NCBI GenBank assembly: GCA_902797705.1
Contig: CADBTX010000140.1
Coordinates: forward strand, 1-13,965
Direction of reading: 5' to 3'
DNA from: an uncultured Lachnospiraceae bacterium
GTDB taxonomy: Bacteria; Bacillota; Clostridia; Lachnospirales; Lachnospiraceae
DNA: 13,965 nt
Each line of letters begins with the position of its first letter. Within the stretch, counting starts at the first letter, position 1. The position numbers and the translations under genes were made by a program. The notes beneath the pieces are model-generated. The model made no database searches. It had not been told where the DNA came from and saw nothing but the letters and a program-made list of their open reading frames with translations. Positions 1-6,645 of the stretch are shown here, one piece after another.

Positions 1-2
1 AG

Positions 3-46
3 GCATTCGGCTCATCGTGCGAAGCACGATTTAATTAGCCGAATGC
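3..46. repeat. Nested inverted repeat (stem within a stem)
   Basis: The outer arms GCATTCGGCT (3-12) and AGCCGAATGC (37-46) are perfect reverse complements. Inside them ATCGTGC (14-20) and GCACGAT (24-30) form a second perfect 7-bp stem with a GAA loop, followed by TTTAATT. The whole can fold as one extended hairpin with an asymmetric internal loop. The inner stem plus the short T-rich run could act as a weak intrinsic terminator for transcription entering from the left. Alternatively the unit is a dispersed palindromic element or a leader structure. The base pairing is seen directly; the role is unknown. Confidence 0.75.
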
Positions 47-49
47 GTT

Positions 50-86
50 GTATCTATTCAGAACCCGGTGGGTTCTGAATAGATAC
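50..86. repeat. Perfect 17-bp hairpin in the leader of the next gene
   Basis: Bases 50-66 are the exact reverse complement of 70-86, leaving a 3-base loop (GGT, 67-69). The 3' arm ends 17 bases before the ribosome binding site of the gene at 117. There is no T-tract after it on either strand, so it does not look like a classical terminator. It could be an mRNA-stabilising or translation-controlling leader hairpin, an operator palindrome, or part of a mobile palindromic element together with the structure at 3-46. The structure is certain; the function is not. Confidence 0.75.
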
Positions 87-102
87 CCTGTAAGTATGTG
101 AA

Positions 103-109
103 AGGAGTG
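103..109 (+). promoter_or_regulatory. Ribosome binding site for the gene at 117
   Basis: AGGAG within AAAGGAGTGA lies 9 bases before the ATG at 117. This is a strong Shine-Dalgarno sequence and fixes that start. No convincing promoter can be made out between 1 and 102, where most of the space is taken by the two inverted repeats. Confidence 0.75.
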
Positions 110-116
110 AGATCCC

Positions 117-713
117 ATGAACGGATTTGACATGATTCTGTCCTCCCTGAAAGCCATGATAGAAGAGCTGTACGGGGACGTAAAGGATGAGGGCGGGATG
201 TACCGCACCATGGTACAGCATATCGGCGTATCGGACATGAATGCCATCCTGGAGGTGCTCCCGGAAGGGGGATTCAACAGTGAGCGCCCTTATCCCATAC
301 TGCATTTCCATCTGACTCTGGCGGTCAATGTGCCGGAGGAATATGAGGCTGAACTCTGTCTCTCCCTGAACAGACTTAATAACGCCATATCCGTAGGAGA
401 TTTTCCTTCCTTCGGATGCTTCGCCTATCATCCGGGTCTAAGGCAGATCTATCTCACATACCGCCTTCCCGTAAATCCCGATGATCCGGATAATGAAGCG
501 GTGAATATCCGCTATTATCTCGGGGTGCTTTACGAGGAGCTGGATGCCCTTGGGGACTATATCCTGTTCCTTTGCAATAATGAGGGAAAGAGCCCCATAC
601 TTGACGAGTACCTCCGGTATCTTAAGAATATCGACGACTGGAACGATATAGAAAGAAGAAGCGAAGAGCTCTCGGAGCTTTTAAGGGAATTTGAGAAGGA
701 AAATGACAAATAA
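117..713 (+). CDS. Hypothetical protein, possibly YbjN/secretion-chaperone-like
   Basis: This 198-aa acidic protein has no signal peptide or membrane segment, so it should be cytosolic. After an N-terminal helix (about 1-25) it has an alternating strand/helix pattern. A strand with HFHLTLAVNVP (about 63-73) is followed by a helix with LNRLNNAI (about 83-90) and two strands around SFGCFAY and IYLTYRLPV (about 98-118). That order resembles the YbjN and type III chaperone-like fold, but the resemblance is weak and is only a suggestion. The C-terminal 50 residues are charged and helical. The start is supported by a strong ribosome binding site. Its end overlaps the next gene by 11 bases (ATG at 703, stop at 711-713), implying translational coupling with the receptor phosphatase. 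It may be a small regulator or chaperone for that phosphatase or for the adjacent injection system. Confidence 0.72.
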   Translation: MNGFDMILSSLKAMIEELYGDVKDEGGMYRTMVQHIGVSDMNAILEVLPEGGFNSERPYPILHFHLTLAVNVPEEYEAELCLSLNRLNNAISVGDFPSFGCFAYHPGLRQIYLTYRLPVNPDDPDNEAVNIRYYLGVLYEELDALGDYILFLCNNEGKSPILDEYLRYLKNIDDWNDIERRSEELSELLREFEKENDK

Positions 714-2406
714 TATTCAAAATCTCATAGACAGCAATACAAAAATACGTTACTCCATAGGCAAAAAGATCGGAGCCTCGGTAGTATTCTTTTCCATGAT
801 CTTCTTTATCCTTGTGGTGCTGTTAAGCGGATTCGTGGACAGCCGCTTTACCCTGAACGCCATCGTGAAAAGAAATTACAGTCTGGCGAGAAGCCTTGCC
901 ATATCCCTGGACAGGGACTATATGACCTCTCTTTTCAATAAGGCCCGGGAGATAGAAAAAGAAGCATCCCTGAAATACAAGGATAACGTAAATACCCCTG
1001 AATACCTTTCGGAATTCGATTCCCTTAAGACGGACGAATATAAAAATCTCGTGGACTCTCTTTCGGATGTGGTAAAGGAGAATTCCATCCTGTGGATCAA
1101 TCTCCACCTGGAGAACCCCGAAACCGGCAAAACATGCTTCATTCTTGATACGGATGAACAGCCAAACGGCCAGTACTCCGCCGGATGGCAGAGCCACATC
1201 CGGGATTACAACTATGCCCGTGGACTGCCCTACGAGGTTATCATGGACGCGGCAGACGGTTACATCATTATGACCGAAGCCCCCTACTACAAACCCGGGA
1301 GCGACAAGAAGGAGGTCATCGGATATATAGCCATTGCCGAGGCCAGGAAAAATCTGAGCAGAAACAGCAAGAATTTCATGCTGATATTCGGTCTCTCCAT
1401 GAGCGTCCTCTCCCTTACCTTTGTGCTGCTCTCTGTATGGGGCATCCATAAGATAGTGGTAAACCCCATAGTAAAACTGGCCGTAGCTGCCAAAGCCTTC
1501 GGTGAAAAAGAGGACAAACGGTCGGAAAGCCATATCTTCCGGGATGTGGATATACATTCCGAGGACGAGATACGGGTCTTAAGTGATTCCATGACCAGAA
1601 TGGAAAAGGATATCTATACCTACATCCGGGATCTGGAGCAGATCACAAGAAAGCAGGAAAGACTGAATGTGGAGCTGGATGTGGCATCCAGAATACAGAC
1701 CAATATGCTCCCGGATGAACTTACGGGATACAACGGTCCGAAGGATTTTGAGATCGCAGCCACCATGAGAGCCGCAAGGGAAGTGGGTGGTGACTTCTAT
1801 GACTACTTTACCATCGATGACGACCATATCGGCCTCATAATAGCCGATGTTTCGGATAAAGGCGTACCTGCATCAATGCTGATGGTGGTGACAAAGGTGC
1901 TCTTTAAGAACACCTCCATGGATTCCCTGTCACCTCTTGAGATCACCTCAAAGGTCAACAGACAGCTCTCCGAGTACAATAAGGAAATGCAGTTTGTAAC
2001 GGTATTCTTCGGGATCTACACCGTTTCCGAAAGGACCCTGCGTTACGTGAACGCCGGCCATGAGGATCCGGTTATATTTAAGAATGATAAAAAGGAATAC
2101 AAGCTGATAATCGAGGAGCATGATCTGGTACTGGGTATCATGGAGGACATCGACTTTACCGAAAGAGAATTAAAGTTTGATACCGGGGATCTGCTCTTCC
2201 TATATACCGACGGAGTTCCCGATGCCACATCTGAAAACGGGGATGCCCTTGGAATAGAAAGGATGATGGAGATCCTTATGAACCACAGGGATCTGACAGG
2301 CCTTGAACTGCTGGAAGCCGTCAGGGATGATGCGGACAGATTCGCGGGAAGCGCAGATCAGTTTGATGATATGACCATGCTCTGCCTCAGCGTACCGGAA
2401 AAATGA
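703..2406 (+). CDS. Membrane receptor phosphatase: sensor-HAMP-SpoIIE/PP2C
   Basis: This 567-aa protein has a membrane segment at about 25-44, an extracytoplasmic region at about 45-222 of the size and style of a Cache-type sensor, and a second membrane segment at about 225-248. A HAMP domain (about 249-305), a short coiled coil and a C-terminal SpoIIE-type PP2C phosphatase domain (about 340-565) follow. The metal-binding motifs are intact: VGGDFYD (361-367), ADVSDKG (381-387), YTDG (501-504) and DQFDDMT (552-558), so it is probably active. Phosphatases of this family (RsbU, SpoIIE, RsbP) dephosphorylate serine on STAS anti-anti-sigma proteins; the STAS protein at 7302-7601 is an obvious candidate substrate, by inference. 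The ATG at 703 follows AGAAGGA and overlaps the upstream stop. A TTG at 691 after AAGGGA would add four residues and cannot be excluded. Confidence 0.92.
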   Translation: MTNNIQNLIDSNTKIRYSIGKKIGASVVFFSMIFFILVVLLSGFVDSRFTLNAIVKRNYSLARSLAISLDRDYMTSLFNKAREIEKEASLKYKDNVNTPEYLSEFDSLKTDEYKNLVDSLSDVVKENSILWINLHLENPETGKTCFILDTDEQPNGQYSAGWQSHIRDYNYARGLPYEVIMDAADGYIIMTEAPYYKPGSDKKEVIGYIAIAEARKNLSRNSKNFMLIFGLSMSVLSLTFVLLSVWGIHKIVVNPIVKLAVAAKAFGEKEDKRSESHIFRDVDIHSEDEIRVLSDSMTRMEKDIYTYIRDLEQITRKQERLNVELDVASRIQTNMLPDELTGYNGPKDFEIAATMRAAREVGGDFYDYFTIDDDHIGLIIADVSDKGVPASMLMVVTKVLFKNTSMDSLSPLEITSKVNRQLSEYNKEMQFVTVFFGIYTVSERTLRYVNAGHEDPVIFKNDKKEYKLIIEEHDLVLGIMEDIDFTERELKFDTGDLLFLYTDGVPDATSENGDALGIERMMEILMNHRDLTGLELLEAVRDDADRFAGSADQFDDMTMLCLSVPEK

Positions 2407-2413
2407 GCAAAAG

Positions 2414-4801
2414 CTAAGCCAGCCCCACCTCTGCTGCATAGGGCTCAAAGTCAGATTTGGTGAATACCTTACCAACCTTAACGAATTCATACTTGATGGC
2501 GTTAAGGTAATGTCTCATATGCACCTCTCCGTTGGCCTCGGGATCAGCCGCTGCCAGGAAAGCCGCATTCAGTATGCAGTTCTTGATATTACCACCCACG
2601 AACTCGAATTTCTCCGCAAGGAACCTTATATCCACATCCTCTGCCAGAGGAGTGCCCTTGGGGATCGTGGTGGTCCAGAGCATCTCTCTGGTATCCACGT
2701 CCGGGAACTGGAATTCCACAATGTACTTCATACGTCTGAAGAAAGCGGGATCGATGTTGTGCTTGTAGTTTGTGGCGAGAACCGAAACCCCGTCGTAGGC
2801 TTCCACCTCCTGGAGAAGGAGGGCGGTCTTATTGTTGTTTGAAGCCTGATTGCTGCCTCCGTCATCGGATCTCTTCGCAAAAAGGGTGTCACACTCGTCA
2901 AAGAACAGCACCACGTTACACTTCTTTGCTTCCCTGAAGATCATGGAAATGGATTTTTCCGTTTCACCCACGTACTTGTCGATAACCTTGGAAAGATCCA
3001 CCCTGTAAAGCTCCAGATTCAATTCGTGGGCAATAACCTGGGCGCACATGGATTTACCGGTACCGGGAGCTCCGAATAAAAGAACGGAAAGTCCGCGGCC
3101 GTAAGGATATTTCTTGGTATAATTCCAGTTTTCATAGACCTGCTTACGGAAATTCATCTGGTCTATGGCATGCATCAGCGTTTCACGCTGGCTTTCGTTC
3201 ATAACGATATCTTCGAATCCGAAATTGGCCTTTACCTTGGTGGCCTTCTGAGAAAGCTCGGAGCTCATCTGGTTATAGCAGCCCTGGAACAGTATATCCC
3301 TGCTTATCTTATCGGCCTTCTGCATGGTGGCCAGTCTTCTTGCATATTTCAGGGCATCGCTTATCTTACCCGCCGTAAAGAGGAACTTGGTAGCCATCTC
3401 CAGCATGTCAATGCCCTCTTCCAGCTCGTAATTCTTGGAGAAGTATTCCCAGCACTGCTGTCTCTCCCCTGTATCGGGAGTGGGAAGCTCCAGCTCCGTG
3501 AACTCGTTCTTTGTGACTTCCCTGAAATCTATATGCTCCTTACTCATGGCAAAAACGGTGATGCCTCTTTCCGTAAGCTTTGAGAAGGCGAGATCCATGT
3601 ATCCGAAAAACTTTTCCTGCTCCTCCTGCCTGTAGGTAAGATCCGTAAGGCAGCAGCAGGAATTTGTGAGTATGCACTCCCTGGCCACAGCCCACAGGGC
3701 TCTTTCCACAAAGGAAAAGTCGTAATTAAAGAGCTTCTTGCAGTTGATGGCAATGGCCTTAATGCCGTTTTCCTCACAGAACTTCTTAACAAAGAAACGG
3801 CGGCCGCTGCCCTCATCCCCGTAATAGTAGAAGATCCTCACGCCCTCCTCAAAGGAGATCTTCATGGCATCCAGTATTCCCTGATTTGCCATGATGGGAT
3901 TCAGCTCCTTATCGTTTGTGAGCATGGAGATGAAGCGGGTATAGTTTTCATCCAGCTTGTCGGGATTTCTTCCGAAGAGGCAGTCGATGACCCTCTTATC
4001 GGGAGAGACCGCTGTGGAGAAGGGCATGTTTCCGGGCACGCTCAAAGAGAGCACCGGAAGAAGCTGCTCCAGACATACGGACATATCTCCGTAAGCCCCG
4101 GTAATGGAGAATTCGGAGCCGAAGTAAACTTTGGCCGCAGACTCCACCGTAGGGCAGGACAGATTCATGTTTTCATTGATAAGCTGAAATACCGAGGAAT
4201 AATCTGTCTGTGTGGAGGAAAGTATCCCCGCCGCAAAACAGAATATGGTGAAATTCTCGAATTCAAGTTTCTTGCAAAGCTCATAGAAGGGAAGGTGTAT
4301 CCCGCTTTCAATGGTCACATCGGCTCTGGCAGCAACAAAGTCCAGTTTCTTTTCTATCTCGACTTCATCCGCCTTTACCCTGTTCACCTCAGTTTCTTCT
4401 TCTGCCTCTGATGACTCTTCCTCCTTTGAAGATGAAGAAAAACCTGACAAAAGAGAAAGGAGTTCGTTATCGATATCATCCTCAGCCTCTTCTTCCGCCT
4501 CTTCCTCTTCTTCAGAGTCATCATCCGCGCCGGAGAGAATATCCTCCGCTTCGCTTCCGGAGCCCTTCTTCTGCTCAGGTCTGTTATAGAAAAGGTCAGT
4601 CTTCAGCTTGCACGCTTCAGACGCCACCTCCAGATCGGGGTAGAGGACATTCTTATATCCACCCTCGTCCGAGGCGTAAACAGTCTTCATGTATTCCAGA
4701 TATTTATCAAGACAGGAATTGACACAGTCAAACATGTATTCCATGTATTCACTGTAATCCCTGAAGGGCTTATCCCTCAGATCTTCATTGTATCTGGTCA
4801 C
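2414..4801 (-). CDS. Tandem-AAA+ ATPase of contractile injection system (Afp15-like)
   Basis: This 795-aa protein probably works in assembly or remodelling of the injection particle, as the AAA+ protein at the end of extracellular contractile injection operons does. Residues 82-150 are an acidic low-complexity linker. A first AAA-like module has a damaged Walker A, GDEGSGRR (328-335), with Arg in place of the catalytic Lys, and no clear Walker B. The second AAA+ module is complete: Walker A GAPGTGKS (577-584), Walker B LFFDE ending at D635-E636, sensor-1 N678, arginine pair R689-R690, and a GGNIKN sensor-2-like segment. The C-terminal AIKYEFVKVGK segment also fits the CIS-associated group. 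The start is GTG with AAAGGAG 11 bases upstream. It is the last gene of the leftward operon, 21 bases after the 74-aa gene, and its stop lies 7 bases from the convergent phosphatase gene. Confidence 0.88.
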   Translation of the reverse strand: MTRYNEDLRDKPFRDYSEYMEYMFDCVNSCLDKYLEYMKTVYASDEGGYKNVLYPDLEVASEACKLKTDLFYNRPEQKKGSGSEAEDILSGADDDSEEEEEAEEEAEDDIDNELLSLLSGFSSSSKEEESSEAEEETEVNRVKADEVEIEKKLDFVAARADVTIESGIHLPFYELCKKLEFENFTIFCFAAGILSSTQTDYSSVFQLINENMNLSCPTVESAAKVYFGSEFSITGAYGDMSVCLEQLLPVLSLSVPGNMPFSTAVSPDKRVIDCLFGRNPDKLDENYTRFISMLTNDKELNPIMANQGILDAMKISFEEGVRIFYYYGDEGSGRRFFVKKFCEENGIKAIAINCKKLFNYDFSFVERALWAVARECILTNSCCCLTDLTYRQEEQEKFFGYMDLAFSKLTERGITVFAMSKEHIDFREVTKNEFTELELPTPDTGERQQCWEYFSKNYELEEGIDMLEMATKFLFTAGKISDALKYARRLATMQKADKISRDILFQGCYNQMSSELSQKATKVKANFGFEDIVMNESQRETLMHAIDQMNFRKQVYENWNYTKKYPYGRGLSVLLFGAPGTGKSMCAQVIAHELNLELYRVDLSKVIDKYVGETEKSISMIFREAKKCNVVLFFDECDTLFAKRSDDGGSNQASNNNKTALLLQEVEAYDGVSVLATNYKHNIDPAFFRRMKYIVEFQFPDVDTREMLWTTTIPKGTPLAEDVDIRFLAEKFEFVGGNIKNCILNAAFLAAADPEANGEVHMRHYLNAIKYEFVKVGKVFTKSDFEPYAAEVGLA

Positions 4802-4822
4802 GGTTTACGCTGCTCCTTTCCT

Positions 4823-5047
4823 TTAATCATCCTCTGTAACCTTAAACACGGCGGTCCTGTCAAACACGCTGGGTCTCCGGTTAATGGCCTTCTCATCGGC
4901 AGAGGTAAATACCCCCTGATACTCATTCAGGGAAGACTTTCTTTCTTCATGCTCTATATAGCCTTCGTAATCCGGCTCATCCTCATAATAAGGGTCCTTC
5001 GCCGGCTTTCTTTTGCTGTCCTTTATCAGTCTTTCATCCAGGTTCAT
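4823..5047 (-). CDS. Small charged hypothetical protein (74 aa)
   Basis: I do not recognise this protein. It is strongly charged, with a Lys/Arg-rich N-terminus, a Tyr/Asp/Glu-rich stretch (DPYYEDEPDYEGY, about 18-30) and no membrane segment, so much of it may be disordered. It is likely real: its ATG overlaps the end of the SH3b gene by 14 bases, AAAAGGG lies 8 bases upstream as a ribosome binding site, and it ends 21 bases before the AAA+ gene. Its place between a membrane anchor and the ATPase suggests an adaptor or partner of one of them, which is inference only. Confidence 0.65.
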   Translation of the reverse strand: MNLDERLIKDSKRKPAKDPYYEDEPDYEGYIEHEERKSSLNEYQGVFTSADEKAINRRPSVFDRTAVFKVTEDD

Positions 5048-5708
5048 CCGAAATACCCTTTTCGTACTCTTCCTTGCTGATCTCTGTCATATTGATGAGT
5101 TCATTGGAGCAATAGCCTTCGAAGCCGTTGCACCTGACCTTTGACCACTCATCGCCGATCTCCAGAACAACACCCGATGCAGTAAACGGGATGACATAGA
5201 CCACCTTGCTGTTTATATCGGGAGCCTCACGCATATTGAGATTCTTCGCTCCTCCCGTGATAACGGAGAAGGAGAAATACTCCTCTTTCTCTGCAGGTAT
5301 CTCCTCCGGCTCGGTTTCCTGAACTTCTTCGGAGGGTTCCAGGGAAGTCTCCTCTTCCCGGGCCGCCTCTTCCGACGCCTCCTCTGAAGCCTCCAGAGCC
5401 TCTTCCGAAGCTTCCTCCAAAGCCTCCTCCGAGGCCTCTTCTTCTAAAGCTGCCTCTTCAGCCCTTTCTTCATTTTCACTTCTTCCCAGCTGGGAATACT
5501 CGATCTTATCCTCCGGATCAAGTTCCTCCACATTCCCTCCCAGACCGAATATGATGGTATCATATCCGTTAAAGAGGCTTTCGGAGCCGAGGAAGTCCAT
5601 ATCACGGCCCACCGTGCTCAGTGCCACGGCAGAAACCCCGATATAGAATATCATCGCCAATATGCATGCAAGCCTTGCCCCTGCATCCCTGTCTTTCTTC
5701 TTTTTCAT
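5034..5708 (-). CDS. Membrane-anchored SH3b-domain protein with Glu/Ala/Ser stalk
   Basis: The 224-aa protein starts with a Lys-rich cytosolic tip and one membrane segment (about 13-31) without a cleavage site I would trust, giving an outside-facing C-terminus by the positive-inside rule. A spacer follows, then a low-complexity region (about 79-143) of repeated EASEEALEE-like units. A C-terminal bacterial SH3 domain sits at about 150-206, with NMREAPDINSKVV, a central EIGDEWSKV and a closing GFEGYCS. Such domains often bind peptidoglycan, so this could tether the injection machine to the wall or sense the wall. Its start has only a weak ribosome binding site and lies 7 bases after the kinase-like gene's stop, suggesting coupling. 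The partner or ligand cannot be read from the sequence. Confidence 0.82.
   Translation of the reverse strand: MKKKKDRDAGARLACILAMIFYIGVSAVALSTVGRDMDFLGSESLFNGYDTIIFGLGGNVEELDPEDKIEYSQLGRSENEERAEEAALEEEASEEALEEASEEALEASEEASEEAAREEETSLEPSEEVQETEPEEIPAEKEEYFSFSVITGGAKNLNMREAPDINSKVVYVIPFTASGVVLEIGDEWSKVRCNGFEGYCSNELINMTEISKEEYEKGISDEPG
5349..5459 (-). repeat. Degenerate coding repeat: Glu/Ala/Ser-rich stalk
   Basis: This stretch encodes residues 84-120 of the SH3b protein. It consists almost entirely of Glu, Ala, Ser and Leu in imperfect EASEEALE-type units. At DNA level it shows recurring gaagc/gcctc patterns that could expand or shrink by slippage. It predicts a long negatively charged helix or extended stalk. 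Confidence 0.7.
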
Positions 5709-5715
5709 ATCATCT

Positions 5716-6627
5716 TCAGGCCGGGAGCTGGATATAGATCCCCATGCCTTTTCCTTCCATGCTCTTTGCGTAAATAGTCCCGCCGTAGTACTCGACTATG
5801 GCCTTTGCCTGAGTAAGTCCCAGTCCGTTTCCGCTTAAGCGGTTGCTGCCCTGGAAATTAAGCTCAAAGATGTGGCGCGTCTCATCCTCGTTAAGTCCTT
5901 CACCTGTATCCTTAAGTACGATAAAGATATCGTCATTGATGGTGGATATGGTGATCACAAGGGACCCTGCCTTATTCATGTACTTGATGGAATTATCTAT
6001 TATGTTCCTGAAAAGGGTGATAAGCCTGTTGGGATCAGCCTTCACAAGAAGGGTATCCTCCGAGGACTGTACAGTGATGATGAGCGAAACCGCCCTGGCG
6101 CTTTCCGAAAGCTCCGCCACCGCCGTTTTAGCAAGCTCGATGATGTTTACCGTGGAGCTCTCCGCCCCTTCCTCAACAGGAGGAAGAAGACCCTCGGATA
6201 TGGTCTTCTTCGATGCCATGATCTCCTTTTCCTTCTCTATCTCCTTCGTCTTCTGGTCAAGGGCTTCGATGTCGGCTTCAAGCTTCGCTCCCTTTTTCTT
6301 CAGATCGTCATTCTCTATCTTCAGTTCATCATTCTTTCTGTTGATATCGATGATCTCGGTTTCCTTCTCATCGATACGACCCTTCAATACCTCTATCTCC
6401 CTGTCTTTTCCGGCAAGTTCCTGTCCTATATCCTGCTTGTAGGTATCCATGAGCATGGAGCTGTCCCTTCCATCCTTAAATACCATGTAGGCAAATAGTA
6501 TGATGGTAAGACTGTGGAGAAGGAAGAAGACAGTGGCTACAAAAGCCCCGAACCTCAATCCTCCCAGAACGGTGATGAGGTAAAATACGCAGGAAACTAC
6601 TAATAATACTTTCTGAATGACCGACAT
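5716..6627 (-). CDS. Membrane-anchored histidine-kinase-like ATPase, no H-box seen
   Basis: This 303-aa protein begins with two closely spaced membrane segments (about 6-23 and 27-50) with almost no loop between them, so there is no real external sensor. A long charged coiled coil follows (about 60-142). The C-terminal HATPase domain (about 185-303) has an N-box with N208, N212 and K215, the G1 box DTGEG (240-244) and the G2 box GNGLGL (266-271), all kinase-like and intact. The segment where a dimerisation/phosphoacceptor helix should lie (about 155-185) contains no histidine. The only histidines are H38 in a membrane segment and H252 in the ATP lid. It may be a serine kinase for the STAS protein, an intramembrane-type sensor working with the FtsE-like ATPase, or a degenerate kinase. 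AAGGAT precedes the ATG, 18 bases after the ABC gene. Confidence 0.85.
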   Translation of the reverse strand: MSVIQKVLLVVSCVFYLITVLGGLRFGAFVATVFFLLHSLTIILFAYMVFKDGRDSSMLMDTYKQDIGQELAGKDREIEVLKGRIDEKETEIIDINRKNDELKIENDDLKKKGAKLEADIEALDQKTKEIEKEKEIMASKKTISEGLLPPVEEGAESSTVNIIELAKTAVAELSESARAVSLIITVQSSEDTLLVKADPNRLITLFRNIIDNSIKYMNKAGSLVITISTINDDIFIVLKDTGEGLNEDETRHIFELNFQGSNRLSGNGLGLTQAKAIVEYYGGTIYAKSMEGKGMGIYIQLPA

Positions 6628-6645
6628 AAAACTCTATCCTTTCAG

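Noticed and set aside
1..116. CRISPR or tandem-repeat array start
   Set aside because: The two structures are inverted repeats of unrelated sequence, each present once, without spacers.
823..1557. Open frame of 244 codons on the - strand
   Set aside because: It is antisense to the sensor part of the receptor phosphatase, has no family resemblance, and the sense frame is clearly the coding one.
2407..2416. Possible terminator between the convergent genes (AGC-AAAA-GCT)
   Set aside because: The stem is only 3 bp, far too weak, and the following T-run on the minus strand lies inside the neighbouring coding end.
4311..4722. Ser-rich + strand frames
   Set aside because: They are the reverse of the Glu/Asp-rich linker of the AAA+ protein, which reads as Ser/Pro-rich on the other strand.
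5843..6498. Two overlapping + strand frames of about 200 codons
   Set aside because: Both are antisense to the kinase-like gene, whose N, G1 and G2 boxes are intact. Their Ser/Phe- and Leu-rich translations are typical of antisense reads of Glu/Lys-rich coiled-coil DNA.
5716..6627. Ordinary two-component histidine kinase
   Set aside because: No phosphoacceptor histidine is present in the linker and no response regulator gene is nearby, so this label was not used without qualification.
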